In this document: positions 1 through 8,607 of the stretch, piece by piece
Layout of the letters: each line of letters begins with the position of its first letter
How positions within the stretch are numbered: position 1 is the stretch's first letter
Source: JBBDYH01 sp040901795
GTDB lineage: Bacteria; Planctomycetota; Planctomycetia; Pirellulales; JALHPA01
Length of the DNA stretch: 64,000 nt
Assembly: GCA_040901795.1 (NCBI GenBank)
Contig: JBBDYH010000143.1
Location: forward strand, 10,065-74,064
Direction: 5' to 3'
Translations under genes and position numbers: made by a program
Notes under the pieces: generated by a model
The model's database searches: none
What the model was told of the DNA's origin: nothing
Seen by the model: only the letters and a program-made list of their open reading frames with translations

Positions 1-252
1 CTTGGCACGTTCAGCATGTCCACGCTCGCCGGGCAGCGGACGCTGAATCGCTTTCACCCCACGCTGCTGACCACCAGCCTCTCGTTTGGGCCGCTCGACG
101 ACTGCGGGCGGGCCTTGGTGACGCTCGTCTGCGACCATCGTGTGCTGGACGGGGCTCTGGCTGCACGCGCACTTTCCTCTCTACAAACCGTCCTGGGCGG
201 TACGATCGCCGACGAACTCCGCGCGATGCAAGCACCGCGCGCTGCGGCCTGA
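1..252 (+). CDS. 2-oxoacid dehydrogenase E2-like acyltransferase, C-terminal fragment
   Basis: This is the 3' end of a gene that begins left of the window; the frame is open from base 1 and closes with TGA at 250-252. The visible 83 residues include DHRVLDGALAARAL, which contains the HxxxDG catalytic signature of the E2 (lipoyl acyltransferase) catalytic domain, where the His and Asp activate CoA for acyl transfer. The hydrophobic strand before the motif (ALVTLVC) and the helix after it fit the end of that fold. The lipoyl and peripheral-subunit-binding domains would lie outside the window, so I cannot say whether this is a true pyruvate/2-oxoglutarate dehydrogenase component or a stand-alone acyltransferase homologue. 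Confidence 0.7.
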   Translation, partial: LGTFSMSTLAGQRTLNRFHPTLLTTSLSFGPLDDCGRALVTLVCDHRVLDGALAARALSSLQTVLGGTIADELRAMQAPRAAA

Positions 253-258
253 GTAGGC

Positions 259-287
259 CGTCAGCGGTCAGCTATCAGCCGTCAGCT
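259..287. repeat. GTCAGC direct-repeat cluster
   Basis: Three imperfect copies of a TCAGCxGTCAGC-like unit follow the stop codon of the upstream gene. The unit is non-coding and belongs to the group of short direct repeats scattered through the intergenic DNA of this window. Confidence 0.5.
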
Positions 288-362
288 CGAAAGCTTGTCC
301 GGCGATGTGTGTCCTTGGACCGTCGCCGCCCCTGGCACGCGATTGGCTTCTCAGCGATATTG

Positions 363-412
363 TGGGAGTTCGAGCCTTAGCTCGTCGGCACAGCCTAAAG
401 GCTGAACTCCAA
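363..412. repeat. GAACTCC-type inverted repeat (about 50 bp)
   Basis: The segment starts with GGAGTTC plus CTTTAG-like sequence and ends with CTAAAGGCTGAACTCC, so the two ends can pair into a hairpin. The same unit recurs at 16844-16891, 18338-18388 and as three half units at 20072-20143. It lies just upstream of hslV, so the hslV leader is partly repeat DNA. Confidence 0.75.
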
Positions 413-425
413 CCCCTAAACCCTC

Positions 426-961
426 GTGTCGCTGAAAACTCACTCGACCACAATCCTCACCGTCCGCCATCAAGGCAAAGTGGCTCTTGGCGGCGACGGC
501 CAGGTGACCCTGGGCACCGCCATCATGAAGGGGGACGCGGTCAAAATCCGCCGTCTGATGGAGGGCAAGGTCATCACCGGCTTCGCGGGCGCTGCGGCCG
601 ATGCGTTCGCGCTCTTGGAACGTTTTGAGGCCAAGCTTAAGGATTACCCGCAGAACGTGCCGCGCGCCGCGACCGAGTTGGCCAAAGACTGGCGCACCGA
701 TCGGGCGTTGCGGCGGCTGGAGGCGCTGTTGGCCGTGGTCGATGCGCGCTACACGCTGCTGGTGACCGGCACGGGGGACGTGATCCAGCCGACCGACGGC
801 GTGTTGGGAATCGGTTCGGGAGGAACCTATGCCGTCGCCGCGGCGCGAGCTTTCATCGCCGCGTCGAATCTCTCGGCCGCGGAAATCGTCCGCAAGTCGT
901 TGGAGATCGCTGCCGGCATCGACATCTACACGAACACGAACATCGTCGTTGAGGAGCTGCC

Positions 962-974
<13 letters not shown>
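426..974 (+). CDS. hslV: ATP-dependent protease subunit HslV (ClpQ)
   Basis: Peptidase subunit of the HslUV proteasome-like complex in the cytoplasm. The protein has 182 residues, a normal length for the family. The segment TTILTVRHQGKVALGGDGQ matches the family N-terminus; the catalytic threonine is therefore Thr8 and a seven-residue propeptide must be removed. The GSGGTYAVAAA and NLSAAEIVRKSLEIA segments are also typical. The start is a GTG at 426 chosen because it is the only one that leaves a short propeptide; no clear Shine-Dalgarno sequence precedes it and the upstream DNA is a repeat. The gene overlaps hslU by 13 bases, indicating translational coupling. Confidence 0.97.
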
Positions 975-2302
<1,328 letters not shown>

Positions 2303-2357
2303 GGTTCAGGGTTCAGGGTTCGGGGTTTCCTAGTTCCCAGGCTCCGCCTGGGAACTC
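2303..2357. repeat. GGGTTCA heptamer array plus GTTCCCAGGC palindrome
   Basis: Directly after the hslU stop codon come about three GGTTCAG heptamers (2303-2327), then a palindrome in which GTTCCCAGGC and GCCTGGGAAC face each other around TCC (2331-2353). It could act as a terminator for hslVU, but it is a member of two repeat families that recur through 2.3-4.6 kb. Confidence 0.7.
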
Positions 2358-2982
2358 ACTGTCCGCTAGGCTCTGCCTCGCGCGATGTTCCGGCAGGCGG
2401 AGCCTGCCGTTCCGTGCGTTCCCAGGCGGAGCCTGGGAACGAGAGACGCAGCTCGTCGATCGGCTTTGCAAATCGATCTCCAATGGCCGTCGCGGTCAAC
2501 CGCCGCTGTGTCGGACCGATGACTTCTATCTCGATGCGCATGTACTCTGACGGCAAGCAGTCCGCCACGCGATCGGCCCATTCGACGAATGTCCAACCGT
2601 CGCTCTCAAAGTATTCTTCGGGGCCCAGCTCGCGGAACTCGTCGTCGTCCTTGATGCGGTAAGCGTCAAAGTGATAAACAGCCGAGAGTTGTCGGACGGC
2701 AAATCCTTCGTCCGTTTCCAAACCCTGAACCCTGAACCCTGAACCCTGAACCCTCCTCGGGTACTCATGTACTAGCACAAACGTCGGGCTGACGACGTCG
2801 CGCGGATCGATGCCGACGGCTTTGGCGACCGCCTGCACGAGCCTTGTTTTGCCCGCTCCCAATGTGCCCACCAGCGCGATCACGGCTCCAGGCGGCAACA
2901 CATGTGCCAGCGCCGCGCCGAAGCGGTCCGTGTCCGATTCGTCGTTCGAGATGAATACGAACTCCATCGTGTGGACACTCAT
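2356..2982 (-). CDS. tsaE: tRNA threonylcarbamoyladenosine biosynthesis ATPase TsaE, with repeat-encoded insert and tail
   Basis: TsaE is the P-loop ATPase that works with TsaB/TsaD to make t6A37 in tRNA. Visible motifs are Walker A GTLGAGKT (about residues 39-46 from the chosen start), SPTFVLVHEY, and VYHFDAYRI followed by an acidic FRELGPEEYF segment. Two oddities: the loop between HEYP and VYHFD carries RVQGSGFRVQG, encoded by the heptamer array at 2719-2755, and the last about 27 residues (from SFPGSAWE on) are encoded by GTTCCCAGGC-type palindromes. The ATG at 2982 (or 2967, MEFVF) is preferred; the open frame extends to 3057 but those codons are again repeat DNA. Length of about 208 residues is well above the usual 150. 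Confidence 0.93.
   Translation of the reverse strand: MSVHTMEFVFISNDESDTDRFGAALAHVLPPGAVIALVGTLGAGKTRLVQAVAKAVGIDPRDVVSPTFVLVHEYPRRVQGSGFRVQGLETDEGFAVRQLSAVYHFDAYRIKDDDEFRELGPEEYFESDGWTFVEWADRVADCLPSEYMRIEIEVIGPTQRRLTATAIGDRFAKPIDELRLSFPGSAWERTERQAPPAGTSREAEPSGQ
2719..2755. repeat. In-frame CCCTGAA heptamer array inside tsaE
   Basis: About five tandem copies of a 7-bp unit (CCCTGAA on the + strand) sit inside the tsaE coding frame. Seven-base units shift frame, so a run of three restores phase; the observed insert is read as RVQGSGFRVQG without a stop. The same unit is intergenic elsewhere. Confidence 0.9.
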
Positions 2983-2983
2983 C

Positions 2984-3121
2984 TTCTCGTTCCCAGGCTC
3001 CGCCTGGTAACGCACTGTAGGGCAGGCTCCGCCTGCCGCCGTTTGCGCCGCTGTCATGCGAGGCCGAGCCTCGCAAGCAGTGAGTTCCCAGGCAGAGCCT
3101 GGGAACTAGGAAGGGAACGAG
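2984..3121. repeat. Cluster of GTTCCCAGGC/GGCAGGCTCCGCCTGCC palindromes
   Basis: The 140 bases between tsaE and thiL consist almost entirely of palindromic units: GTTCCCAGGCTCCGCCTGG, GGCAGGCTCCGCCTGCC, GCGAGGCCGAGCCTCGC and a final GTTCCCAGGCAGAGCCTGGG. No separate gene is visible. Read on the minus strand they give the FPGSAWE-like peptide seen at the end of TsaE. Confidence 0.8.
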
Positions 3122-3122
3122 A

Positions 3123-4079
3123 TCAATGCTCCCATCCCCGCGGCTCGAGTATGTCAATACGGCCCGCCGCGTCGCGCTGCCACAGCCCGCGCTCAGCGAC
3201 GAACTCGCCGATGTCCGTCACTGGCACTCCTGCCAACGGCTGCTCGGCAATCATACGCGCAGCCTCATCCCGCGGTGCGGCGAGGATCAGCTCGAAGTCC
3301 TCGCCGTCACTCAACGCATGATCGAGTGCGCTAGCCCTAACAACGCCGGCCTTGCCGGGGCTATCCTGAACCCCGAACCCTGAACCCTGAACCCTCTCTA
3401 CCGCCGCGGCGGCAATTGGCACGCGATCGAGGTCGATCACCGCTCCACAGCCGCTTTCCGCGCAGAGTCTCGACAAATCCAGCGACAAGCCGTCGCTGCA
3501 GTCGATTCCGGCGTGCAGGTCATAGCGCTCGTGGAGTAATAGCGCCTCAGCTAAGCGCGGCTCGACATCCAGATGCCGGCCTAAAATACTGCCCCCGAAC
3601 TGGCCGGTGACAATGATCCGATCGCCCACCCGCGCGCCGCTGCGCACCAGTGGCCCGCGCTCGGTTGTCTCGCCGATGGCCGTCACTGCGATCACCAACG
3701 GCCCGTCCCAAGTGTTGGTGTCGCCGCCTGCGATGGCCAGGTCGAACCGCTCGGCCAGCGGCAGCATCCCTTCGTAGAGCTGCTTTGCCAGTTCCAGTGC
3801 GCCCGGCCCGGGGAGCGCCAAGGCCACCACGGCCGCAACCGGCCGAGCCGCCATCGCCGCCAGGTCGCTTAAATTGACGGCGAGCGCTTTATGCCCTACG
3901 CGGCGTGCTTCTGTTCGGCTGAGGACGAAATCGACGCCGTCGGTAAGGAGATCGGTGGTGATGACGCATTCGCTGCGGTCGGCCAGCCGTAAAACAGCGG
4001 CGTCGTCGCCGGGCCCCAGCCGTAGCCGCCGATGCCCGTAAAGCCGCTCGCGTAGCCAGGCGATGAACTGTGATTCCAT
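3123..4079 (-). CDS. thiL: Thiamine-monophosphate kinase ThiL
   Basis: ThiL phosphorylates thiamine monophosphate to the active diphosphate coenzyme. The 318-residue protein has the N-terminal GPGDDAAVL motif (about 22-30), TTDLLTDGVDF, the AVNLSDLAAMAA block, AGGDTN, and the C-terminal half with GIDCSDGLSLDL and SDGEDFELIL, all characteristic of the PurM/ThiL ATP-grasp-like fold. Between VERVQGSGFGVQDS and LDHALSDGEDFE there is an insertion of about 25 residues that corresponds to a CCCTGAA heptamer array at 3365-3396 plus a short CCGGTAAGGCCGG palindrome. The insertion falls in a loop between conserved motifs, so activity may survive. It lies upstream of tsaE on the same strand. Confidence 0.95.
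   Translation of the reverse strand: MESQFIAWLRERLYGHRRLRLGPGDDAAVLRLADRSECVITTDLLTDGVDFVLSRTEARRVGHKALAVNLSDLAAMAARPVAAVVALALPGPGALELAKQLYEGMLPLAERFDLAIAGGDTNTWDGPLVIAVTAIGETTERGPLVRSGARVGDRIIVTGQFGGSILGRHLDVEPRLAEALLLHERYDLHAGIDCSDGLSLDLSRLCAESGCGAVIDLDRVPIAAAAVERVQGSGFGVQDSPGKAGVVRASALDHALSDGEDFELILAAPRDEAARMIAEQPLAGVPVTDIGEFVAERGLWQRDAAGRIDILEPRGWEH
3365..3396. repeat. In-frame CCCTGAA heptamer array inside thiL
   Basis: About four heptamers (one with a base change, CCCCGAA) lie inside the thiL coding frame and are read on the minus strand as RVQGSGFGVQD. Confidence 0.9.
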
Positions 4080-4240
4080 GCCACCGGAGCCGGAACGGGC
4101 CGCGCGAGGCCGGACGGCGGTAGGGGATCGATCACGTGGGCCTCGTCTAGACCGAATTATCCGGTCACGGGAGCTAGAGAATCAAGGGCGGGCACGCAGG
4201 CGGGGACGGGCGGAGAGTCCTATTTGTATCGGTTGCAATC

Positions 4241-4320
4241 GGGTTCAAAGTTCAACGTTCAAGGTTCAAAGTTCTGGTTCGCCCTCGAAACCCTGAACCT
4301 TAAATCGTGAACCTTGAACA
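4241..4320. repeat. GTTCAAAGTTCAA / CCTGAACCTT repeat array upstream of thiL
   Basis: The 242 bases between thiL and the acyltransferase gene contain a GTTCAAxGTTCAA direct array (4241-4274) and degenerate CCCTGAACCTT units (4289-4320). They are diverged relatives of the heptamer array. Nothing else is visible in this gap. Confidence 0.65.
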
Positions 4321-4321
4321 A

Positions 4322-5335
4322 TTACGCCGCTTTCCTCACCCGCACCGGTGGCTCGCCTTTCCAGCGCCGGTGTACCCACCAATACTGGTCGGGTGCACGA
4401 CGGATGAGGCCCTCCAATACGGTGGTGAACCATTGCGTCAGCTCGGTCAGACCCCATGTTTCGCGCATCGCGCTCGCGCCGCTCACAAACCCGGTCTTCC
4501 GACCGGGGCTATCGGCATCTTGAACCCTGAACCCTGCCTGCCCGCCGTGGCGGGAACCCTGAACCCTGAACCCTCCGTCGGCGATCGCTTCCACGCCCAT
4601 TTCGTACTCGAGCGGCTGATCGAGCCGCCGGGCATACCCGACCGCCAAGGGCGCGTCGTTTGACAGGGCAAATAATGCGATCGCCTTGTGCGTGGAGGCC
4701 GGCGCGCCGAAAAAATCGACCCAGCACCCTTTGGGCCCCGCGTGCTGGTCACCGAGCACGGAAAGCGTGCGGTTCTTGGCCAACAACTCGGCGATTTCGT
4801 CGGCGCTGCCTTGCTTGGGGAGGATATGCTGCCCTTTCGCTTCACGGAATCGCTTGATAAACCGGTCCAGATATTTGTTGTCGAGCGGCCGGGCTACGGC
4901 ATAAGTCTGAAAGCCGAACAGGCCCATGGTATACCCGCCCAGCTCAAAATTGCCGTAGTGGCCGGCCACGAAGACCTTTGGCCGTTCCGACCAAAGCAGC
5001 CGCATCATCGGCGCTTGGTTCGGAAAGCGGATGTATCGCCGCCAATTTGTGTCGTGGATCTTCCGCGGCGCATGGGCGATCTCGCAGACCATCAGGAACA
5101 GGTGCTCCCACATCTGCCGCGCCAACTGTGTCCGCTCGGCTGGCGAGAGGCGAGGAAACGCCCGTTGCAGGTTTTCGTCGACGACGCGCCGCCGCAGCGG
5201 CGCCACGTCGCAGGCCACCCACGCCAACCACCTCGCGACGCGCTGGCACGTCGCAAGCGACAGGGTTTGCACCGCGCAGACGAACAGCCGCACGATGAGG
5301 TAGACGAGATAATCGGCAACGTTTTGCACAGCCAA
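4322..5335 (-). CDS. Lysophospholipid/lipid A acyltransferase, LpxL/HtrB family
   Basis: Membrane-associated acyltransferase related to LpxL/LpxM, which add secondary acyl chains to the lipid A precursor. A hydrophobic N-terminal anchor (residues 9-45) is followed by VDENLQRAFP and the catalytic HX4E motif in AGHYGNFELGG (His126, Glu131), then VARPLDN, LGDQHAGPKGCWVDFFG and the final DQYWWVHRRWK segment, all in family order. Near residues 250-290 there is an insertion containing GFRVQGS and a second FRVQDADSPG, encoded by heptamer arrays at 4519-4575; it precedes the conserved tryptophan region. Length of 337 residues exceeds the usual 300 by about the size of that insert. Supports an LPS-bearing outer membrane. 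Confidence 0.9.
   Translation of the reverse strand: MAVQNVADYLVYLIVRLFVCAVQTLSLATCQRVARWLAWVACDVAPLRRRVVDENLQRAFPRLSPAERTQLARQMWEHLFLMVCEIAHAPRKIHDTNWRRYIRFPNQAPMMRLLWSERPKVFVAGHYGNFELGGYTMGLFGFQTYAVARPLDNKYLDRFIKRFREAKGQHILPKQGSADEIAELLAKNRTLSVLGDQHAGPKGCWVDFFGAPASTHKAIALFALSNDAPLAVGYARRLDQPLEYEMGVEAIADGGFRVQGSRHGGQAGFRVQDADSPGRKTGFVSGASAMRETWGLTELTQWFTTVLEGLIRRAPDQYWWVHRRWKGEPPVRVRKAA
4519..4575. repeat. Two in-frame CCCTGAA arrays inside the lpxL-like gene
   Basis: Two blocks of CCCTGAA units flank a GCCCGCCGTGGCGGG palindrome, all within the coding frame, and are read on the minus strand as GFRVQGS...GFRVQDA. Confidence 0.9.
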
Positions 5336-5527
5336 GGAAACCGACGGCGCCGGGTGTTCAGGGCCCCACTTCCAGATCGTTCACCAGCACACGACTGTCG
5401 CATAAGAACGAGCTCGATATCGCCACTAGGGTGAGAAAACGCCGCGTCATAGAACCCTCCTTGGTTCGCGGGGATTGTAGAACATCGGCAGTTTCGCCGA
5501 TACTCCGGTTTAAGCCCTGGCGGGCTA

Positions 5528-5905
5528 TCACTCGGCAATCGCCTCTTCCAACTCGCTTAGCCCGCCGACTTTGAGATCGAGCTTGCGGACGCGGGCGAGC
5601 TCGGTCTGGTATCGTTCGAGCGCGCCCTGCATCTCGTCTCGATGTTCGTCCTCCAACTTCTTTTGCGCGGCGTTGGACAGTTTCAATGCCTTGACATGCG
5701 GGACGAGGGAGTTGAATTCCTGCTGCAGCTCGGCCAGCTTAGGCGCGGCCTCCCCGGCCGACACTTCATCGGTGATCGTCGAGAGCGTACCGGCGGTCTC
5801 GTCGAGAATGGCGACCTGGCGGCTGATTAGGGCTTCGGGCGTCCGAGCGCAACCGGCAAGAGCCAGAACCGGGAGGCAAAGCATCAGCGAGATTGAGCGG
5901 CGCAT
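5528..5905 (-). CDS. Small lipoprotein, coiled-coil, function unknown
   Basis: Starting at the ATG at 5905, the protein (125 residues) begins MRRSISLMLCLPVLALAGC, a signal peptide with a lipobox LAGC and lipidated Cys19. The mature part is rich in charged residues and predicted helix (AAPKLAELQQEFNSL, AAQKKLEDEHRDEMQ), consistent with a periplasmic coiled coil. I do not recognise a family. A longer open frame upstream to 5983 adds residues that would hide the signal peptide, so I rejected it. It follows the TPR gene on the same strand with a 74-base gap. Confidence 0.75.
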   Translation of the reverse strand: MRRSISLMLCLPVLALAGCARTPEALISRQVAILDETAGTLSTITDEVSAGEAAPKLAELQQEFNSLVPHVKALKLSNAAQKKLEDEHRDEMQGALERYQTELARVRKLDLKVGGLSELEEAIAE

Positions 5906-5979
5906 GGAAAAAAACCGCGAGCAGCGGCGCCCCAAGCGATGATCACTGACCGACGACGACCAAAAATCCTGCGGATGAG

Positions 5980-6432
5980 TCATTCGACTTTCGTGATTCG
6001 TGCTTCACGATACCGCCGCAGGAGCGCGCGATACGCCGGCAAATGCCGCAGACCATCCAGATCGGGATCGACCTCGAGATGTCCGAAATCGCGGTAGCCG
6101 TGATCGATCGCCCGAGTCAAGGCGTCGATCGCCTGGTTCGCCGCGCCTTGCATCGCCAGGCTGCAAGCCAGGTTGTAATGTGCAATGCCGTCCTCGGGCC
6201 GCAGCTCAATGAGCCGCTCTTCGACTTTCAGCGAGCGCTCCCACAAGCCCTTGCGCGCTAACAGTTCTCCTAACGCGCGCAATACGCTGACGTGGCCGGG
6301 AGCGCGGGCCAAAATGCGCTCCAAGAACTCGATCTCGAAATCGGCCTGATCGAGATCGCCAAACCAAGAGGCCGCGCCGCGTGGCGGACCGGCCGGCGGA
6401 ATCTGCACGGGAGAATATTCTTCGCTGGGCAT
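5980..6432 (-). CDS. Tetratricopeptide-repeat protein
   Basis: A 150-residue soluble protein with TPR-like helices: FEIEFLERILARAPGHVSVL, ELLARKGLWERSLKVEERLIELRP, and IAHYNLACSLAMQGAANQAI. The C-terminal VDPDLDGLRHLPAYRALL is a motif often found at the end of planctomycete TPR proteins. It probably binds partner proteins. It starts six bases after the stop codon of the acidic protein gene upstream, so the two are likely co-transcribed. Confidence 0.8.
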   Translation of the reverse strand: MPSEEYSPVQIPPAGPPRGAASWFGDLDQADFEIEFLERILARAPGHVSVLRALGELLARKGLWERSLKVEERLIELRPEDGIAHYNLACSLAMQGAANQAIDALTRAIDHGYRDFGHLEVDPDLDGLRHLPAYRALLRRYREARITKVE

Positions 6433-6438
6433 TGGGCT

Positions 6439-6744
6439 TCAAGAATCCTCGTCGCTAATCTCCTCGTCGATGTCCTCCTCCGCATTACCGTCGTCCGCCT
6501 TTTGGCCACCGTCCTCGGGCAGGTCAACTTCGTCCAGATCCTCCTCGAAGTCCTCGTCGAAGTCGTCGTCGAAGTCCTCTTCATCAAACTCGTCGTCGGG
6601 CTCAAACGTATGCTCTTCCTCGGTAAGCTCGTCGTCATCCTCCTCCTCGATATCATCGCCAGTGGACAGCCGCGCCTCCGCGACGATCCGACGCGACTCT
6701 GTAGGCCGCCCGGCAAAGCGGCAGGCAGCAATTTGCACCAGCAT
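6439..6744 (-). CDS. Highly acidic low-complexity protein
   Basis: A 101-residue protein whose residues 30-101 are mostly Asp and Glu with periodic Phe (DFDDDFDEDFEEDLDE). The coding DNA is a run of GA-rich triplets in near-tandem 9-12 base units. The N-terminus (MLVQIAACRFAGRPTESRR) is ordinary. It lies six bases upstream of the TPR gene. No family recognised; charge-rich tails like this can be metal- or protein-binding. A serine-rich reading on the other strand is considered a shadow. Confidence 0.6.
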   Translation of the reverse strand: MLVQIAACRFAGRPTESRRIVAEARLSTGDDIEEEDDDELTEEEHTFEPDDEFDEEDFDDDFDEDFEEDLDEVDLPEDGGQKADDGNAEEDIDEEISDEDS

Positions 6745-6932
6745 GTGGAATCCTTCGAGGGCCGAACCGGACCGAATGTCGATCGCCGAAATGGACGAAC
6801 GATGAACCAGGCTATTTCATTTGGTAGTCAGCCAGGCCAACTTTGTCAAGGCAGGACCACATGCGCAAGTCCGCAACAGATGCGGACTTAACGATACTCA
6901 TTCGTGGCGAGTGGCGCGGCTGCGAGCGTAAA

Positions 6933-8525
6933 TTAGCGAGGCGCCTCGACATCGGCCCAGACAGACGGCCGCCCTGCGGTTTTCGGCGCCACTGGTGCTG
7001 GAGCCTCCGGCTGAACATCGAGTCGCAAGCGGCGGTCGGTGAGAGAAATCGACTCCTCATTGTCAGGCGACGGAGCGACACTTGGGAGGCTCGCATCGAG
7101 GCGCATCTTCTGTAGCTCGCGCTCGAAGTGGGCGATTTCGCCGCTGGCCGGTTGCAACTGTCGCCACTCGGCCAACGTTCGCTCTGCCGCCGCCACGTCA
7201 CCCGTCGCCAGGTACGCAGTCATCAGTCCGCGCAGGCAAATTGAATCGCGGCAGCCGGAACCGAACGCGGTTTGCAAGTACGCCAGCGCGGGAATCCAGT
7301 TCTGTTTGGCAGCCAGGCACGCGCCGCGGACGGCACTGCGCAGCGCCTCGCGGTGCGGCTGCGGTGGCATCCGCCCTACCAACTCCAGCGCCTCTTTCCG
7401 GCAATCGCGGCGAATGTAAAGATCGAGCAGTTGCCGCCGCAGCCGTTCGGAATTCGGTTTGGCCGACAGCGCTGCGTCCAGATTCCGCCGCGCGGCTTCA
7501 ACGTCGCCCAACAGGTCCTGGCAAGTGGCGTGACAAACGGTCGCCACGTCCGCAATCTCGATCAGGTGCCATGTCTGCGGATCGATCTGCCCAAAGCGGG
7601 CGGCCGCCTCGAACGACCGGCACGCCAGGTCGAGCCGGCTTTGTTGCTGCAGATAACTGCCCATCGCGCACAGAAGCTGCGCGTCGAGCGGAAAGACTTC
7701 CAGCGCCTGTTGGCAGAGGGCGAGCTGCTTGTCGCGAGCCTGCGGCAATTGGTCGAGCGCGGCCAGAATGCCGTAAAACGCTTCAAGCATTGCCGTCGAG
7801 CCAGCGGGCGCGATCGCTAACGCACGAGAGAAGAACTCGATGCCTTGTGCGACGTGGCCCAAAGTCACACAGGCCTCCGCCATCGCCAACAACGGCGACG
7901 GCAGCACGCCGTGCTCTTGAATCTCCAACGCCGCCAGGTGCACGTTTCGCTCGGCCTTGATCCGCTTGACCTCCGGTTGGTGCTCGCGGCGCGAGCGATT
8001 CAGCACGAACGGCGCAAGCTCGATTGACATGCCGAGCGCTTCGATCGCCGTTTGAATCTCTTCACGCACTCGGCCGGTGAACTCGATTCCCGCACGGCGG
8101 GGATGCAGCCGGATGCGGCCGATCTGTTCATCAGCCATCTCGTGGCTCGCGGCCGGCGCCTGGACCATCACCAGGTACGCACGATCGGCGGCAGTCTCCG
8201 AGTCAACCAGCCTGCGAAGTTGCTCGGCGCCGTCGGGAGATATCGTCTCGCCCGCGTCAAGCCACAGGATCCAATCACCGGTGGCGTGGCCGAGGCAGAC
8301 GTTGCGGGCCGATGCGAAATCGTCGCACCACTCGAACTCAAGGACGCGGCTGGCGTGCGCTAGCGCAACCTCGCGAGTGCGATCGCGCGAACCAGTATCG
8401 ACGACCACGATCTCATCGGCGACATTGCGAACGCTCTCCAAGGAAGCCGCCACAATCTCGGCGCAGTCGCGCGCAATCATGGCCACGCTCAATCGGCGGT
8501 GCGGCGCTTGTTGAGAACCAGACAT
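6933..8525 (-). CDS. Glycosyltransferase family 2 with C-terminal TPR region
   Basis: The N-terminal about 230 residues form a GT2 domain: LSVAMIARDCAEIVAASLES, EIVVVDTGSRDRT (nucleotide-sugar binding), the FEWCDDFASARN block and WILWLDAGE in place of the usual DxD-like motif. The rest, to residue 530, is a helical repeat region (for example FFSRALAIAPAGS, QALEVFPLDAQLLCAMGSYL, RRNLDAALSAKPNSERL) typical of TPRs. This SunS/WaaE-like GT2 plus TPR architecture is common in planctomycetes; the acceptor is unknown. The gene is preceded on the same strand by the Gfo/Idh gene with an 82-base gap. Confidence 0.88.
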   Translation of the reverse strand: MSGSQQAPHRRLSVAMIARDCAEIVAASLESVRNVADEIVVVDTGSRDRTREVALAHASRVLEFEWCDDFASARNVCLGHATGDWILWLDAGETISPDGAEQLRRLVDSETAADRAYLVMVQAPAASHEMADEQIGRIRLHPRRAGIEFTGRVREEIQTAIEALGMSIELAPFVLNRSRREHQPEVKRIKAERNVHLAALEIQEHGVLPSPLLAMAEACVTLGHVAQGIEFFSRALAIAPAGSTAMLEAFYGILAALDQLPQARDKQLALCQQALEVFPLDAQLLCAMGSYLQQQSRLDLACRSFEAAARFGQIDPQTWHLIEIADVATVCHATCQDLLGDVEAARRNLDAALSAKPNSERLRRQLLDLYIRRDCRKEALELVGRMPPQPHREALRSAVRGACLAAKQNWIPALAYLQTAFGSGCRDSICLRGLMTAYLATGDVAAAERTLAEWRQLQPASGEIAHFERELQKMRLDASLPSVAPSPDNEESISLTDRRLRLDVQPEAPAPVAPKTAGRPSVWADVEAPR

Positions 8526-8607
8526 GTGCGCTCCGTGGCCAGGGCGGCGATAAGCTGTGAAATGGCCGCGAAGTGTAACCGCGGCGGCAGGCCGCGAGAA
8601 GGGCGGT

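Noticed and set aside
2303..4575. CCCTGAA/GGGTTCA arrays considered as CRISPR or telomere-like repeats
   Set aside because: The period is seven bases with no unique spacers and no cas genes; arrays are short and scattered inside genes.
6470..6805. Serine-rich plus-strand frame opposite the acidic protein
   Set aside because: Serine run is the complement of GA-rich codons; the minus-strand frame joins the TPR gene as an operon.
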